From assembly GCF_010183535.1 (NCBI RefSeq), contig NC_071328.1, forward strand, positions 15,500,001-15,564,000: DNA of 64,000 nucleotides, given 5' to 3'. The translations under genes were made by a program, and so were the position numbers. Under the pieces are notes generated by a model, which worked only from the letters and a program-made list of their open reading frames with translations, did no database searches and was not told the DNA's origin. This DNA is from Caenorhabditis remanei. Taxonomy: Eukaryota; Nematoda; Chromadorea; Rhabditida; Rhabditidae. This document shows positions 44,530 to 56,060 of this stretch, piece by piece; the first letter of the stretch is position 1; every line of letters begins with the position of its first letter.

Positions 44530-47500
44530 ATGAGTGAGTTGAAGCCCTGCCCCCCTTCCAAAAAATCAATAATCCCATTCCAGAATTCTTGCTCTTCACA
44601 CTGCTCTTCGCCGTATCGGCGCAAATATTGCCTCGTATCGAGGAGAACTATGAAGCCGCCCGTTTTAAAGGTGAGAGCAGTCGGGTTCTCTGGAAGATTC
44701 TAATTTACTTGTGGTGTTGCAGGCGCGCTCTATCGCACAGCATTGGAGGATGAGGGTGGTGACGCCGTGGACTCTTCGCGATTCGTTCGTGGTGAGTTGA
44801 GGGTTTAGAGGACTTGAGTGATGGTGTGGTGCTAGTGAGCTCATTGGGTGCTAGTGAGCTCGCTGGGTGCGCGCGCCGCGCTCTCACTGCAAGGTCTAGG
44901 CGCCCTCACTAGGTGCGTGTGCGCTCAATGCGAGCTCACTTTGAGGACGCTGCGAGCTTTGGCGCGCACAGATTCCAGTGCCGCGCTCTCACTGCGAGCT
45001 ACCTACGCGCCGCTGCGTTGTGCCTGCTTCGCTCATACGCGGGCTCCGGGCGCTCACTGCGAGCTCTCTGGGCGGTACCTATGTGGCAGCTGCGGTACAA
45101 AAGGATGTCGGCATTCTCACTGCGAGCTACCGTAGTGCCGCTGCATGGTGCCTGCGTGGTACCGGCCTGTTGTCTACGTTCGTGTTTGGTCTTGTAGGGT
45201 GTGCTCACTGCGTGCTTCCACTAGTTGCTGGTGAGCTTATTCTGTGAGCGCGCAGCCTTCGTGCCCTCTTCGTTATACAGTGTCTGCGCTCGCTTGGCTA
45301 CCAACTTGTGCGTTCACTGGGAGCCCGCGCCGTGCTCTCACTGCGAGGCTTGTGCGCTCACCATGTGTCCGCTGCTTCATACCGTGGTGCCTTCGTGGTA
45401 CCAGTTTGCTCCCTGCGTGCACTGTAACGCTCCCTGCAAGCTCCCGGGCGCTCACTGCGAGCTATCTATGTGGCCGCTGAGGTACAATAGGATGTCGATA
45501 TTCTCACTGCGAGCTCACTGCGTGATAACCGGGTGCGTGTGAGTTCACTGTCAGCTCTATGTGGTTTCTGCGAGCCTGTGCGCTCACAGATTCCCGAGCT
45601 GTGCTCTCACTGTGAGCTAGTGTGTCTGCCTGCATCCGCTCTCACTGGTTGACTGCGAGCTCACTATGCTTAGGCTGCGAGCTTCCACTGCAGGCTTGTG
45701 CGCTCTCCCAGGGTGTCCGCGCCGCGTTCTCATATCCGCGCTCACTGCTCACCGCGTCTTTACTTCTCCACCACTTTAATCTCCTCTTTTTCCAGATCCA
45801 CTCATCGGCGACTCCCCTTCTCCCATCCCTTCTCGCTCTGAATTCCGCCGTCGCTTCTTTCGGAATACAGGAGGTAAGTAATCACTTTTCAACCCAATAA
45901 TTTCAATTCTAATTGTCACTTCTTTCAGATCCCTCTCTCAAGTCCCTCCTCGCTCGCCTCCAAATGATCGCCCGTCTCACGAACGCCATCTACATCCATC
46001 GTGGCCTTACCACCGGCTCCATCCCGCCCGGCGACTTGATTCCGGAACTTTTGCATCTCGGACACATCAAAACATCTCTACTCACTGGTGTCAACTCGGG
46101 TGGTGTCCAGGACGCTGTCACGAAGATTCTGAAGAACCTTCCGACTCAACTGGAGGCTGGTACAGAGGTGACGGAGGCGGAGAAGGCGTTGGCTGACATT
46201 GAGAAGATTGTCAAGGCACTGGATGGTGTGGAGGGACCGATTCAGAATCGGGATGTCAGTGAATTCGGCGCGATGATCGAGAAGCTGTCGACAACGGATA
46301 TTGAGATCGGTGGCGTCAGTGATTTGAGCAATCAGCAGACGAAGTGGGGCAATTTCAAAACTCTGTCAGACACAGATCCCAATCCAGATAATCTTAATAC
46401 ATATTTTGGTGATCTGAAAATTGCTCTGGATGAGGTCAAAACAACCAAAAGCAAACTGAATGCAGCTGGCCGCCTCTGGAGATGGACCTCTTTCAAATCG
46501 GCATCCGACGCGTTGGCTCCATCGTTGAAGATCTCTACTGCTGCCACTCTATATGGCTCCTCCACCAAAACCAATCATTGGTCTGACTACAGTTCCTTCA
46601 TGAACAAATTCCTCGAGAACATCGCCCCCTTGAAATCGACACTCTTGGATCTCAATCTGGTTCACGACTCGCTGAAGGCTCATCATTCTTTGCTCCTCCA
46701 CAACTTCACTCACTCGCATGGCCTTCCAAATGGTGCTCCGGACTTGGCTCGGATGTTGGATGACCTCAATGGTGACGCCTGGCTCAAATCGGTCGTGAAG
46801 ACTGATCTCCTGGTGACTGCGTTCTCTTCGCTGAAGACGTTTGAGATGGAATCCAGAAAAGTGTATCAGTCGTTGGGTGGTCAGGTACTGGCCGATCTGA
46901 AGCCGTTGGTGTCTGTTGTCGAGACGTTGAGTGGATTAGAGAAGGATGCAATTTTGAGAGGGATCCAGGCTCTTTCGACGCTAACCACACCTGATCCTAC
47001 TTCTCTATCGTGGCCGTCGAATCTGGAATCGGAAGTGACTGCAGTCGACACATCGTTTGGCGAGCTTCAGGAGAAGGTCGATGAGTTGCTGGTGGCTGTG
47101 AGTGTTCCCGAGTTGGTTGAGATGTGTGATGCGGTCATTGCTATCTGTGATGAGGCGAAGGACGCTGCGGATCGGACGGTTCAGGTCACCAACTTCAATA
47201 ATTATGCGAAAAAGGCTGAGTTGAAAACGCAGGTGGATGCCATCTACAAACTGGTTGGTGAGATCAATACGGCTCGTGGTGACATCCAAACCAAGGCTCT
47301 GGTAGTCAAGGACAGGATGGACGATTTAACGACGTTTCATACGGAGTTGGGTGAAGTCGGTGGGTATTTTGATGGACTTCTGGCAATATCCGGACTCAAA
47401 TCGGTGCTACGTGTTTTGCCAGTGGTGGAAAATATGCGGAAGATCGATCAACCCGCCCAGGACTCCTACTCAACTGGCTCGGAGGTGGTGAAGAAGGTCG

Positions 47501-50500
47501 TTGCGTTGAAGGAGACGTTTGAGAAGATGGAAAAGTCGGTTGGTGAGATGAAAGGGGCCTCCAATCCGGAGACTGACGCCTTGGAGCTCCTGAAGGATCC
47601 TGGTCGACACTCGAAGACAATTGGGTCAGCTGTCCGTGGAATCGGCAAAATGGAGAGTGCCATGGAGAAAAAGTCGGAGGTCGACTCGATTGTGGCTGGC
47701 TTCGATGTGGTCAACAAGTCGCTGGATTCGGTGGTTTCGGATGTCTCCAAGATGTACACCTCGTTCGATGTCTTCCAGAAGTCGGTGACTGTCCCCAACT
47801 CTGCAACACTGGCGGATCTATTCGGAACATTCCAAAAAGCTAAGTCGGTCACTGGCATTACTGGAGATCTTCAGAAGTTGAGTGCTGACGTCGAGAAGTT
47901 GAAGGAGGTCGAGAAAGACAATGGGAAGGTGCAGAAGTTGGAGAAGGTCCAGGAATCACTTGCGACGCTGGATTCGATGGGTCTGGAGTTCTCTCGGTAC
48001 CATAAGGATTTTGATGGATCCAAGGATTCGTTGGTGGCGTTGGACACGTTTTTTGTGGACTACTTGAACAAGTTGAATAGTTTGGACAAGTTGGGTGGTG
48101 AGAAGGAAAGGTGAGTTATTTCAGTTAGTCAATTGAAGATGCATATCTCAAAAGTGGGCGGAGCTATCAAAAAGTTGTTAACTACAAAAATATGTAAAAT
48201 TTTATGCTCATCACTTTTGTAGTTGACAACGTTTTGATAGCTCTATCCACTTTTGAGATATTCATCTTCAAAGACTCTTTTACACAGACAAAAATACAGT
48301 GACCAAATTACACCGCTCAATGATCCTGTTGGTCAGTGTAACTTTTTCCATAAATTAGACCATAGATGCTTTCAACTCTACTGATTCCAAAAACTGCAAG
48401 AAAAAATCAGTAAAATGTTCAGTATGAGCCGTCAAACTTGATATAAATTGACTGATAGAAATAAAATTTCCATCGTAAAAGTTTGACGGCTCATAACTCG
48501 GTCCACGTGAGCATTTGGTTGATTTTTCTTGGTGTTTTGGAATCCTCAGGGTTGAAAGTGTATATGGTCCAATTTATAGAAAAATTTGTCATGAATTTTC
48601 GTTTTTAGTCAGATTTTAGTAGGTCAATGCATTTTTTCAGTGTAACTTTGTCACTATAGCTTTATTTCCGAATTTCAGCTCCTCTCTCCTCACGTTCATC
48701 GCCATAGCTCTCTTCACTGTTCTCGTCGCAATCCTCGCTGTACATCTGGTCCTGTTCTTCTGCAAACGCGACACATTTTTCAAAATCTACAAGTGTTGCC
48801 GGCGGAAAGTTCCAGGCGCAGCTGTGACTGTCACTGCTGACCTCTTTGAACTGATTCTCAATCAGCTGATGGATATTATCAAACGACACGGAGAATTTCA
48901 TGGATACGAAGGGAAGACCGAAGAAGAGCGTAGAGAAGATAATTGGTACTCGACGGGGTGGACTTATTTATTTTCTATGGACGACGTATACGTGGCAAAT
49001 GAGGCACTACATTCAGAACAGCGGCTGACTGAGTACAGGTATGTGTCTCGATGAGCCTTGAATCTAATTAAATTAATTAAAACAATATTTCAGGTTCGAC
49101 ATCCCACTATTGGAATCGACAAGAGTGGTGCTGACAGGATACGGCAATCGATTCATAAACGACCTCTATCACGCCAACATCTTCAAACTTCCAAACAATA
49201 GAGAACTCGTACTGGCGCAGGGACCACAGAAGGCGTCGGAAGGCAAGAACTCGACGATCGAAAAGTTTTGGTGGATGGCTAAGCAGAAGGGGTCGAAGGC
49301 CATCGCCATGTTGTGTCAGTTGACGGAGAGAGGTTAGTCTCGATAGTTAGTACTATCGACTCGAATGTTTTGTTTTTCAGGAGAAGTCCAATGCGACGAG
49401 TACTTTCCGGATAAAGCTGGTGAATTCAAAGAGTTTGGGGATCTGAGAGTGGATTGTCTCGATAAAATGATTATGTTGGACGGGCGTTTGGAAATTAGAA
49501 AATTGAAGGGAAAGTTTGGGTGAGTCGTGTTGAGCGGCAGCGGTGGTTGCTGACGATATGGGCTACTGTAGCGTCGAGGTTGCTGTAAAAATGTGTACTA
49601 CAATAAAGGGGTTGAGCGGAATTTTGCCTTCCGCTGAGAACTGTGCTTACAAAGATGCTTGGTCAGTGTACTTTGATTACTGTAGTTTTTAATCAGATCG
49701 TCCAAAAATCTTAGGATTACAGTATCAGGATAGGCAAGGAATCGACCTCCACTTTTGTAGTTGACGGTTTTCCTCTAGCTCCGCCCACTTTTGAGGTGTG
49801 CGTCTTTAAAAATAGGGTGACGAGAGAGTGCACACACAGGCATGCTCTTTAGCTACCATCTTCAAAGACGCATATCTCAAAAGTGGGCGGAGCTATGGAA
49901 AAGTTGCCAACTACAAAAATATAGTCCATGAGTTGCACAATTTAGTCATGTTACAATTTTATTAGTTTTACATTCTTAGAGCACCACTATACTCTTTTAA
50001 ACTCCACCTTCCACCTTCCGCAATGTTAAAAACCGTTCTCCACTCAACTCTTGTTGAAAATTTTTGATTTTTCAGCAACGAAAAGGACTTCTCCACCACC
50101 CACTACTCGTTCAATGGATACGGACGGAAAACCTATCCGGATTTCCCTGATTTTTTTGCTCAATTCATGAAGAAGGTTCTCAACGAGCCTGGCACCACGA
50201 TCGTTCACTGCTCCAATGGAACCAATCGCACTGGCACTTTTGCCTGTAAGTTGTGATAGTTATATCGATTTTTCCAATCAATGGTTTTTTCCAGTGTCCG
50301 CCTATTTGATCTACAATGTTGTTCAGACTAAAGAGATCGACATGAAGGCGGCTCTGGTGGCATTGAGAGACTCACGTATTGGTTGTATTCAAAACAGTGA
50401 TGACTACGCGTTCTCGTCAGTCGTTATGTTCGAATACATGGCTGATGTGAGTCTTCCTGGATAAATTATATTGATTATTGATCCAATTATTTCTAGGGCA

Positions 50501-50616
50501 TTAAGATCAAGAAGGAGAAGGTTAAAGAGGATTACACGGACATGAAGATGAGATGGCAAGTGATCCATGTGGAGCGAGCAAGAGAGGAATCGAATCAATT
50601 GCAAGCTCCTAATTAG
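44530..50616 (+). CDS. WSN-domain receptor-like protein tyrosine phosphatase B (1199 aa)
   Basis: Exons 44530-44533, 44584-44670, 44723-44791, 45796-45873, 45929-48110, 48679-49038, 49094-49332, 49381-49519, 50076-50245, 50295-50446, 50497-50616. Signal peptide MKFLLFTLLFAVSAQ. The WSN domain spans about 80-150 (LQMIARLTNAIYIHR, LIPELLHLGHI). A helical, Lys/Glu/Val-rich ectodomain follows, then a transmembrane helix at about 810-832 (FIAIALFTVLVAILAVHLVLF) and a PTP domain. The signature motif HCSNGTNRTG is complete (Cys1098, Arg1104). The substrate-entry region has ILAQGP-like VLAQGP. The WPD loop is replaced (FNGYGRK), so the general acid Asp seems absent. It is in tandem with paralogue A, with the same exon phases and the same split first codons (ATG A). 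AATAAA at about 50684. Confidence 0.9.
44792..45795. repeat. GC-rich degenerate repeat filling gene B intron 3
   Basis: About 1 kb of GC-rich DNA unlike its surroundings, made of short overlapping words (GCGCTCTCACTGCGAGCT, GTGCGCTCAC, CTCACTGCGAGCTACC). Several overlapping ORFs of 60-105 codons on both strands are by-products. Paralogue A has no counterpart at the matching intron. Confidence 0.8.
48130..48290. repeat. Facing CGCCCAC arms in gene B intron 5
   Basis: The arms at 48130-48195 and 48205-48275 are near-perfect reverse complements around an ~15-bp centre. An unrelated short inverted repeat (GTCAAACTTGATATAAA / reversed AAAGTTTGACGGCTCATA) follows at 48420-48500. Confidence 0.65.
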
Positions 50617-50992
50617 TTAAACGTTCCTAATTAGTGTACTCGTCGAAAATTAAATTTGAATCTTTTCTCTTTTTCTGAGAGAAGAATAAATGTATTTCAA
50701 CTTGATTTTTTCTCCTTTTCATGTATTTGAGCTATCAAAAATTATCAACTACAAAATTTTATATCTAGGTTTGTTCTACGTGCTCAAATTATCTCATAAG
50801 TCTTCAACTGAAATTTCTGGGTTACTGTACCTGGTCACATGCACAGTATACCATAATAAGGTACCGTACCAAGCTAGATTGCCTGTACAGTATCCCGGAA
50901 CAATTATATGTTTCTTAGATACCGTATTCTTAGTGGGATCTGTGAATAATGGGTACCTTATCCAAAGGACAGTACTCTCACACGGTGTACTC

Positions 50993-51307
50993 CAGGGTTG
51001 GGAAATTCCGGGCCGGGCCGGGCCGATTGAAAAAATTTTCTCGGCCCGGCCCGGCCCGGCCCGGCTCCTGTAGAAATTTGAACATTGTTGAAAACTGTTT
51101 GAAAATTGTTTTGATTTTTTGCAAAAAACGACGAATTTTCTACTATTTTTTGGAAAACCGATAAAAACTGAAGCGTACAAGAATTTCGACTATTTTAAAA
51201 AAAAAAGTTTTCAGAAAAATTGTGAAAAAAAATGTGCACATTTTTGAAGCCGGGCTGATTTTGAGGAGTCGGCCCGGCTCGGGCTGGCCCGGAATTTCCC
51301 AACCCTG
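50993..51307. mobile_element. hAT-type MITE, 315 bp, with 8-bp target-site duplication
   Basis: The element starts CAGGGTTGGGAAATTCCGGG and ends with its reverse complement CCGGAATTTCCCAACCCTG. Direct 8-bp repeats GTGTACTC flank it exactly (50985-50992 and 51308-51315). CAGGG termini with an 8-bp duplication are diagnostic for the hAT superfamily. Sub-terminal GGGCCGGGCC / GGCCCGGCCC tracts are also inverted. No ORF; non-autonomous. It lies between gene B and the small secreted gene at 51705. Confidence 0.9.
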
Positions 51308-51704
51308 GTGTACTCCACTCCTTAGGTACAGTATCCCTATTACCGTAACCCTACAGTACGTTCATCCAGTTCCTGGGCTGTTTTACAGTTGTCAGTTACA
51401 GAATCCTCTTCTACAGTACTCCTGACGTGTTCAAATGTTATTTTAGATACCGTAATCTGTGCGATACAGTATCAGGTAAATTCACAAGTCTAACCTTCAT
51501 AGGTCAGTTACGGTATCTCGTATGAATACTGTATATTTCCTAGATACCGTATCCCTGCCTAAAATAGTGGGATCCTGGAAAATACGAATACCGTACTCTC
51601 ATAGGAAGTACCTTTGGGGCTTTGAGTGGATTTACGAGATTTGTTGTGATTTACACGATTTATATTTTTTAAAGATTTTTATTCAATTGAATATAAAGAC
51701 ACAT

Positions 51705-52203
51705 TCAGTTCTTATCAAACAAAAAATTGTCGAACATATCGGTCAACGGTCCGAAGAAAGTGTAAAACATGTTATAGTACAAGACCTCAAACGACTTCAT
51801 CCTCTCCAACTCCGTCTCGTTTTTCCTCGCGTCGCAGTTGAACAACATATCGGTGAGCTCCACTTCCACCTTGCTTACCGCAAATGTGGCAAGCGATACG
51901 TTTTGAGTAAGGAGTCCGCGGAGTCTATCGGCGTGCGCGCAGCCGTCCTGGAAATTCCGTATTACCTTTGAACCGTTCTCACAACTGCGCTCCACCGAAA
52001 TGCCCTTGAAAGATGTTTGTTTTTCTCTAAATCTCTCAATTTCGCACCCAATTTTCTCAGGTTTTGGTAGAGCGCAGTTGTAAGAAGCGCACACTTACCA
52101 TGGCGTTATCATTCCACTGTAAGGCTGCAGCTGAATAAAAGTCGGGAGGCGTATTGATAGAGAAGGTGAAGAGGATTACGGCGGGGACGACTATGGACAC
52201 CAT
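51705..52203 (-). CDS. Small secreted two-cysteine protein 3 (115 aa)
   Basis: Exons 52203-52099 and 51947-51705, phase 0. The N-terminus MVSIVVPAVILFTFSINTPP is a signal peptide or anchor. Exon 2 begins DGC and contains the second cysteine in LFNCDARKNETELERM. The C-terminus is hydrophobic (YYNMFYTFFGPLTDMFDNFLF). It is closely related to the neighbouring gene at 53247 (shared RKNETELE). AATAAA follows on the minus strand near 51681. The promoter carries CCCACGGTCA and a TATAAATA box. A palindromic MITE (51976-52087) fills the intron. Family unknown. Confidence 0.8.
51976..52087. mobile_element. Small palindromic MITE-like element, copy 2
   Basis: Facing ends TTCTCACAACTGCGCTCC and GAGCGCAGTTGTAAGAA, with inner CACCGAAATGCCC and AGGTTTTGG-type sequence as in the copy at 33058. 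It occupies almost the whole intron of the gene at 51705. Confidence 0.65.
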
Positions 52204-52230
52204 TTTTGGGGAATGGCTCTGAAGGAGGGG

Positions 52231-52300
52231 TATTTATAGAAAAAAACTGATTTTGAGTGTTTTCTGACCGTGGGAATCGGGATAAGAAAGTCATATGACA
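52231..52300 (-). promoter_or_regulatory. Promoter of small secreted gene 3
   Basis: On the minus strand: ATATGTCATATGAC-type motif near 52300-52285, CCCACGGTCA at 52274-52265, and TATAAATA at 52238-52231, 28 bp before the ATG. The gene at 53247 shares TTTAACAATA, TCACGGTCA and AAATACCC in the same order. Confidence 0.55.
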
Positions 52301-52339
52301 TATTGTTAAAGGGACTAAAGAAAAAACTATGGAATTGAT

Positions 52340-53200
52340 CATTTGAACTTCAGGAAATCATGAGGTGAGTTTGGCAAGGGTTACGGTACCTTTTGAATTG
52401 CATCTTGGCAAGAGGTGATGTTAGAATCCTTCCGTTTTAAGTTGATGAACCGCAACTTCATGATCCGAGAGTTCTGATCCGAGTCGTCAGATTTTGAGAC
52501 GTCGGGGTCTTCCTGTACTCAATAATACCGTTTTTTAATAGCTGTTTTTACAGTAACCTGGAATTTAAAGAAATTTCTAGTCTTAAAATCGGTTTATGAC
52601 GTCAGGAGGATGTGAACGGTATCAGCTTCAGAGTCCATTTATTGAGCTCCACCTATTTCTTGCAATACTGACAAAACCACCGTATTCCTAAGACAACATT
52701 TACAATTACCAGGCAGGCCGTTACAGTATCCTTGTCTGTTACTTTGACTCATAACTACAGTACTCCACCATAACAACCGTACGACTTTTTTTTGCGCCAA
52801 AATTAAACACCGTGCTTTGCTCAACACCGTAATTCTGCGCTGATACAGTACGCCTTCATTGAACCGCGCATTCTGACCAATTCCCATTGCAATTGCGGTA
52901 CCCAAGGGTATTTTTAGCTACAGTATTTCCGTTTTACATAACTTTACAATTTTTTCATTATGTTGTCAGTGAAGCCACCGTACCTCCAGTTACCGTATAC
53001 CATCAGGTATTAGCTTACAATTGATTTACAAGCCTAAATCTGTCTTTACTATGGTACTATGGTACCAGCTACTGTACTCGTTTTCTTATCAGTATCCATT
53101 TGCCTAATACCGTATAGCTATAGGTTTGCCAATTTTAACAATTTCTGCTTTTTTAAATTGAAATTTTAAACTTTTGGACTATACCGTTCAATTCCCATAA
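52340..53200. other. Intergenic; no gene seen
   Basis: AT-rich sequence with scattered CCGTA/TACAGTA words and no exon-like segment. An 88-codon minus-strand ORF (52639-52905) shows no domain or splice partners. Confidence 0.5.
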
Positions 53201-53246
53201 TAACCCATTTATTCTCCGAAATTATGAATTCAAGACATTTGTGCAA

Positions 53247-53649
53247 TTAACGGAAGAGCTCCTTAAAAAATGCTGCATCCAAACCGAACGATCTAAAGAT
53301 GGTAGCAGTCATCTCCTCAAACAAATAATCGCCCGATTGCATCATCTCCAATTCCGTCTCGTTCTTTCGTCTCTCACAAAGAAACAATGCGTTATGGTCC
53401 ATGGCAAACTGGCCCATGAGTATGGTAAGCCCCGGAAGTGATCCTGAGAAACTAAGCATTGGTGTTACGTCATTCATGGTGCATGCCTCCTGAAAATAAG
53501 AAATCGTACAATAATTTCAATCATCCATTTTCGACACTTACATTTGCTAATTTGTTCACGAAGGAGTTTGGATCTTCACCAGGAGGGATCCATGTCCCAG
53601 TGAGTAGAAATGCATAAATTGGAATAACGTAACTCGAAATAAGCACCAT
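53247..53649 (-). CDS. Small secreted two-cysteine protein 4 (116 aa)
   Basis: Exons 53649-53542 and 53489-53247, phase 0, with a 52-bp intron. The N-terminus MVLISSYVIPIYAFLLTGTW is a signal peptide. Exon 2 begins EAC. The second cysteine lies in LFLCERRKNETELEMM, strongly resembling the gene at 51705. Minus-strand AATAAA about 35 bp past the stop. It is divergent from the gene at 53916, the starts being only 266 bp apart. Family unknown. Confidence 0.8.
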
Positions 53650-53915
53650 CTTGGAATATAGTTTGGAATGGCTGGAAACGGGTATTTACGGAAAAACCGT
53701 CATTGAGCTATGGTGTCATTTTCTAAACCCTTTTGTGACCGTGAGAAATTAAACCTATTGTTAAAATGGGTGACCTGCAAAAAAGATGATCATATGCTAT
53801 GATCATATGTCTTTGCAAATCTGCAACATATGACATGAGGGATACTGTGCGTGATGTTCCAGAGTGTTTGCTATAAATCCCCCCTCCATCTCAAGACCCC
53901 TATCATCATTATACC

Positions 53916-54931
53916 ATGAAACTTTTCATCCTCTTCTCTCTCCTGTCCCTCACCATGGCACAAGCCTTGGGACAGACCAATCTCTGGGACAACTTATGGC
54001 AAAAAATTGCGAGTGCCCTCAATTTCTATGGAGATGTCGATGAGAAGGTTCAGGATTTTCTAGAACCGGCGAGACAAACGGTGAATGCGTGGAAAGTGGT
54101 GAGTAGGAGGGAAAATTTGAGAATACAGTATTCTTACAGGAAACTGTAACTAGCCTGTTGTAAAGAGACGGTAAAGGGAAGACTGTTACTACACGAGAGT
54201 ACTGTAGCAAAAGTACGAAATCTGTTATTTACAGAGATAGGGAATCTGTAACTGACGGTTTAGTGAGGTACGGTACTTCATGATATGTATACTGTACATA
54301 TCACCAGGTACTGTAGAATACCGTGGTTAGTGAAATAGGATACGGTATTTCTGGAAGGTACGGTAGTTGGAAGGTACGGTAGGACCCTTGGGTACTGTAT
54401 TTGAAGTGAATTAGTTTCAGTCAAAATACGATATCTGGAAACATTAAAATCGTTTAACTTACCAAAGTACGGTAAGGCTACGGTATCATGAACAGGGATA
54501 CAGTAGCAGAGATTTGAAATAAGCTTTTTTATAATTAATTGAGTTTCGTGCAATTAGTACTGTATATATATATATATATATAATAAGTGACTATTTGAGT
54601 ATAGTAGTTGAGTCTAGGTACGGTAGCTAGCCCTCCTTAGAGCGCGCTTGCTATATTCTCTAAACGTTAATGAAATTTAGGATTTTCTAGTGTGGAATTA
54701 AGGCCCGGTCTCAAAATTGAGCGGAGCTATCAAAATATTGTCAACTATGAAAATATAGCCCAAGATTTTTTCTACCTGAATATCCAATTTCTTTTTCAGA
54801 GAACCTGCATCTACCTCAACGACATCCCTCCAATCAACCCAGACGTCGACCAGGATCCGATGAGTAGGGCTCTTGCAACAGCTGTCATTCAAATCCGTAT
54901 AATCTCTGCTCGTCTTGTTTGTGGAGGATAA
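53916..54931 (+). CDS. Small secreted two-cysteine protein 5 (104 aa)
   Basis: Exons 53916-54098 and 54800-54931, phase 0. Signal peptide MKLFILFSLLSLTMAQA, then TNLWDNLWQKIASALNFYG, reminiscent of the amphipathic segment after the signal in the gene at 24866. Exon 2 begins RTC. The second cysteine is near the C-terminus (LVCGG). TATAAAT at 53872 and CATATGACAT at 53828 lie upstream; AATAAA at about 54959. The intron is dense in TACGGTA/TACAGTA words and has a TA dinucleotide run at about 54562. Family unknown. Confidence 0.8.
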
Positions 54932-55298
54932 TTAACTTTTTAATTATCAAATAATTGGAGAAATAAATCTTATTGAGCATTTTTCCTGGAAATTTCGAAT
55001 TCTACATTTAAAATTAGCAATCCAGGAAGTGACATAGAGGCCTATTTGGTAAATTTTTAAATTTCCGATTGTTTCAACGTCACAAACCTAAAACTTTTAT
55101 GGAAAATTCTATACAAACATTTCTTATCTGGACTCTACAATTTTTAGCGCGCAGTTTTATTTCTTCCGCTTGCAAACAAACAAATGTCTTCGTTACAACA
55201 AATATTTTAAGTACATATAAAGCGCTTTAAATTCTTCCAAATTGTCATTTTCTTTCTTTTCCGTGGCTTAGTTTTGTCGCTGAAATTCGACTCTGAAA

Positions 55299-55800
55299 AT
55301 GCCTCCAAAAAAGGAAGTGGCAGTGTATGTGAGCAGCTCTGATGTAAGTCTGGTCTTGGGGTACTGTAGTTCTCTGAAAAGTGCAAATCAATTTGATAGC
55401 TCCACCCAATTTTGGGATATCTGCCTTTAAAGATACCTAACTGAAAAAGTAAACTTGATTTATAACTTTTTGTCCCACTTTTAGGTATGCGCCTTTAAAG
55501 CGATAAGTAATTTTGTTTTATGTCACTGTAACTTGGCCGCTGTAGATTTGTCAATGTAGACTTTCAAGACGCATGTCTCAAAAGTGGGGCAGCTATCAAA
55601 AAATGGTCAACTACAAAAATGAAGTTACATTTTGTTTAAATGTTCTATTCCACTTTTGAGTAAAACTATGTTTGCAGGCACCCGAGAGAATCGAGCGCAA
55701 AGTGACCAAGCAAGAAAAAGAATTCGATAAAAAGGATGGAGGTAAAATTTTTACCACAACTGTAACGCATCAAACAAAGGAATACTATCCCAACAATTAA
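55299..55800 (+). CDS. Tiny basic protein of unknown function (55 aa)
   Basis: Exons 55299-55343 and 55678-55800, phase 0. MPPKKEVAVYVSSSD is followed by a highly charged segment (RIERKVTKQEKEFDKKDGG) and TKEYYPNN at the C-terminus. No signal peptide, so it is unlike its neighbours. AATAAA at about 55831. An alternative donor at 55741/55742 (GGAG then GTAAAA) would leave phase 1 and could join the exon-like segment at 56448, extending the protein into a cysteine motif. Function not recognised. Confidence 0.6.
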
Positions 55801-56060
55801 TTGTTTTTGAAGAATATTTTCAAAGTTGAATAAAATGTTGAACCAAGCAGTTTTCTGAGACCAACAACACTCTGTGCCTTGAAAATAAGCGTTTTCTTTT
55901 ATTACCCAATTATGTTTTTATTTCCCAACAAACATTGCATGATAGTACGACGCGTCGGTAATTATTCGGTATGTTGGCTTTTCAGTCACTCTAGAGAGGG
56001 GAGGCTTTGTTTACCGTTGTTAACTTACGACATCCTAGGATACGGTATCTATGAAAACTA

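Noticed and set aside
44848..45542. Overlapping Cys/Leu/Arg-rich ORFs of 60-105 codons
   Set aside because: They lie wholly within the GC-rich repeat intron of WSN-PTP B and overlap in several frames.
36475..47858. Antisense ORFs of 65-133 codons across the WSN-PTP exons
   Set aside because: Shadows of a long, strongly coding plus-strand frame with clear domains and splice sites.
52639..52905. 88-codon minus-strand ORF
   Set aside because: No splice partners, promoter or domain; composition matches flanking non-coding DNA.
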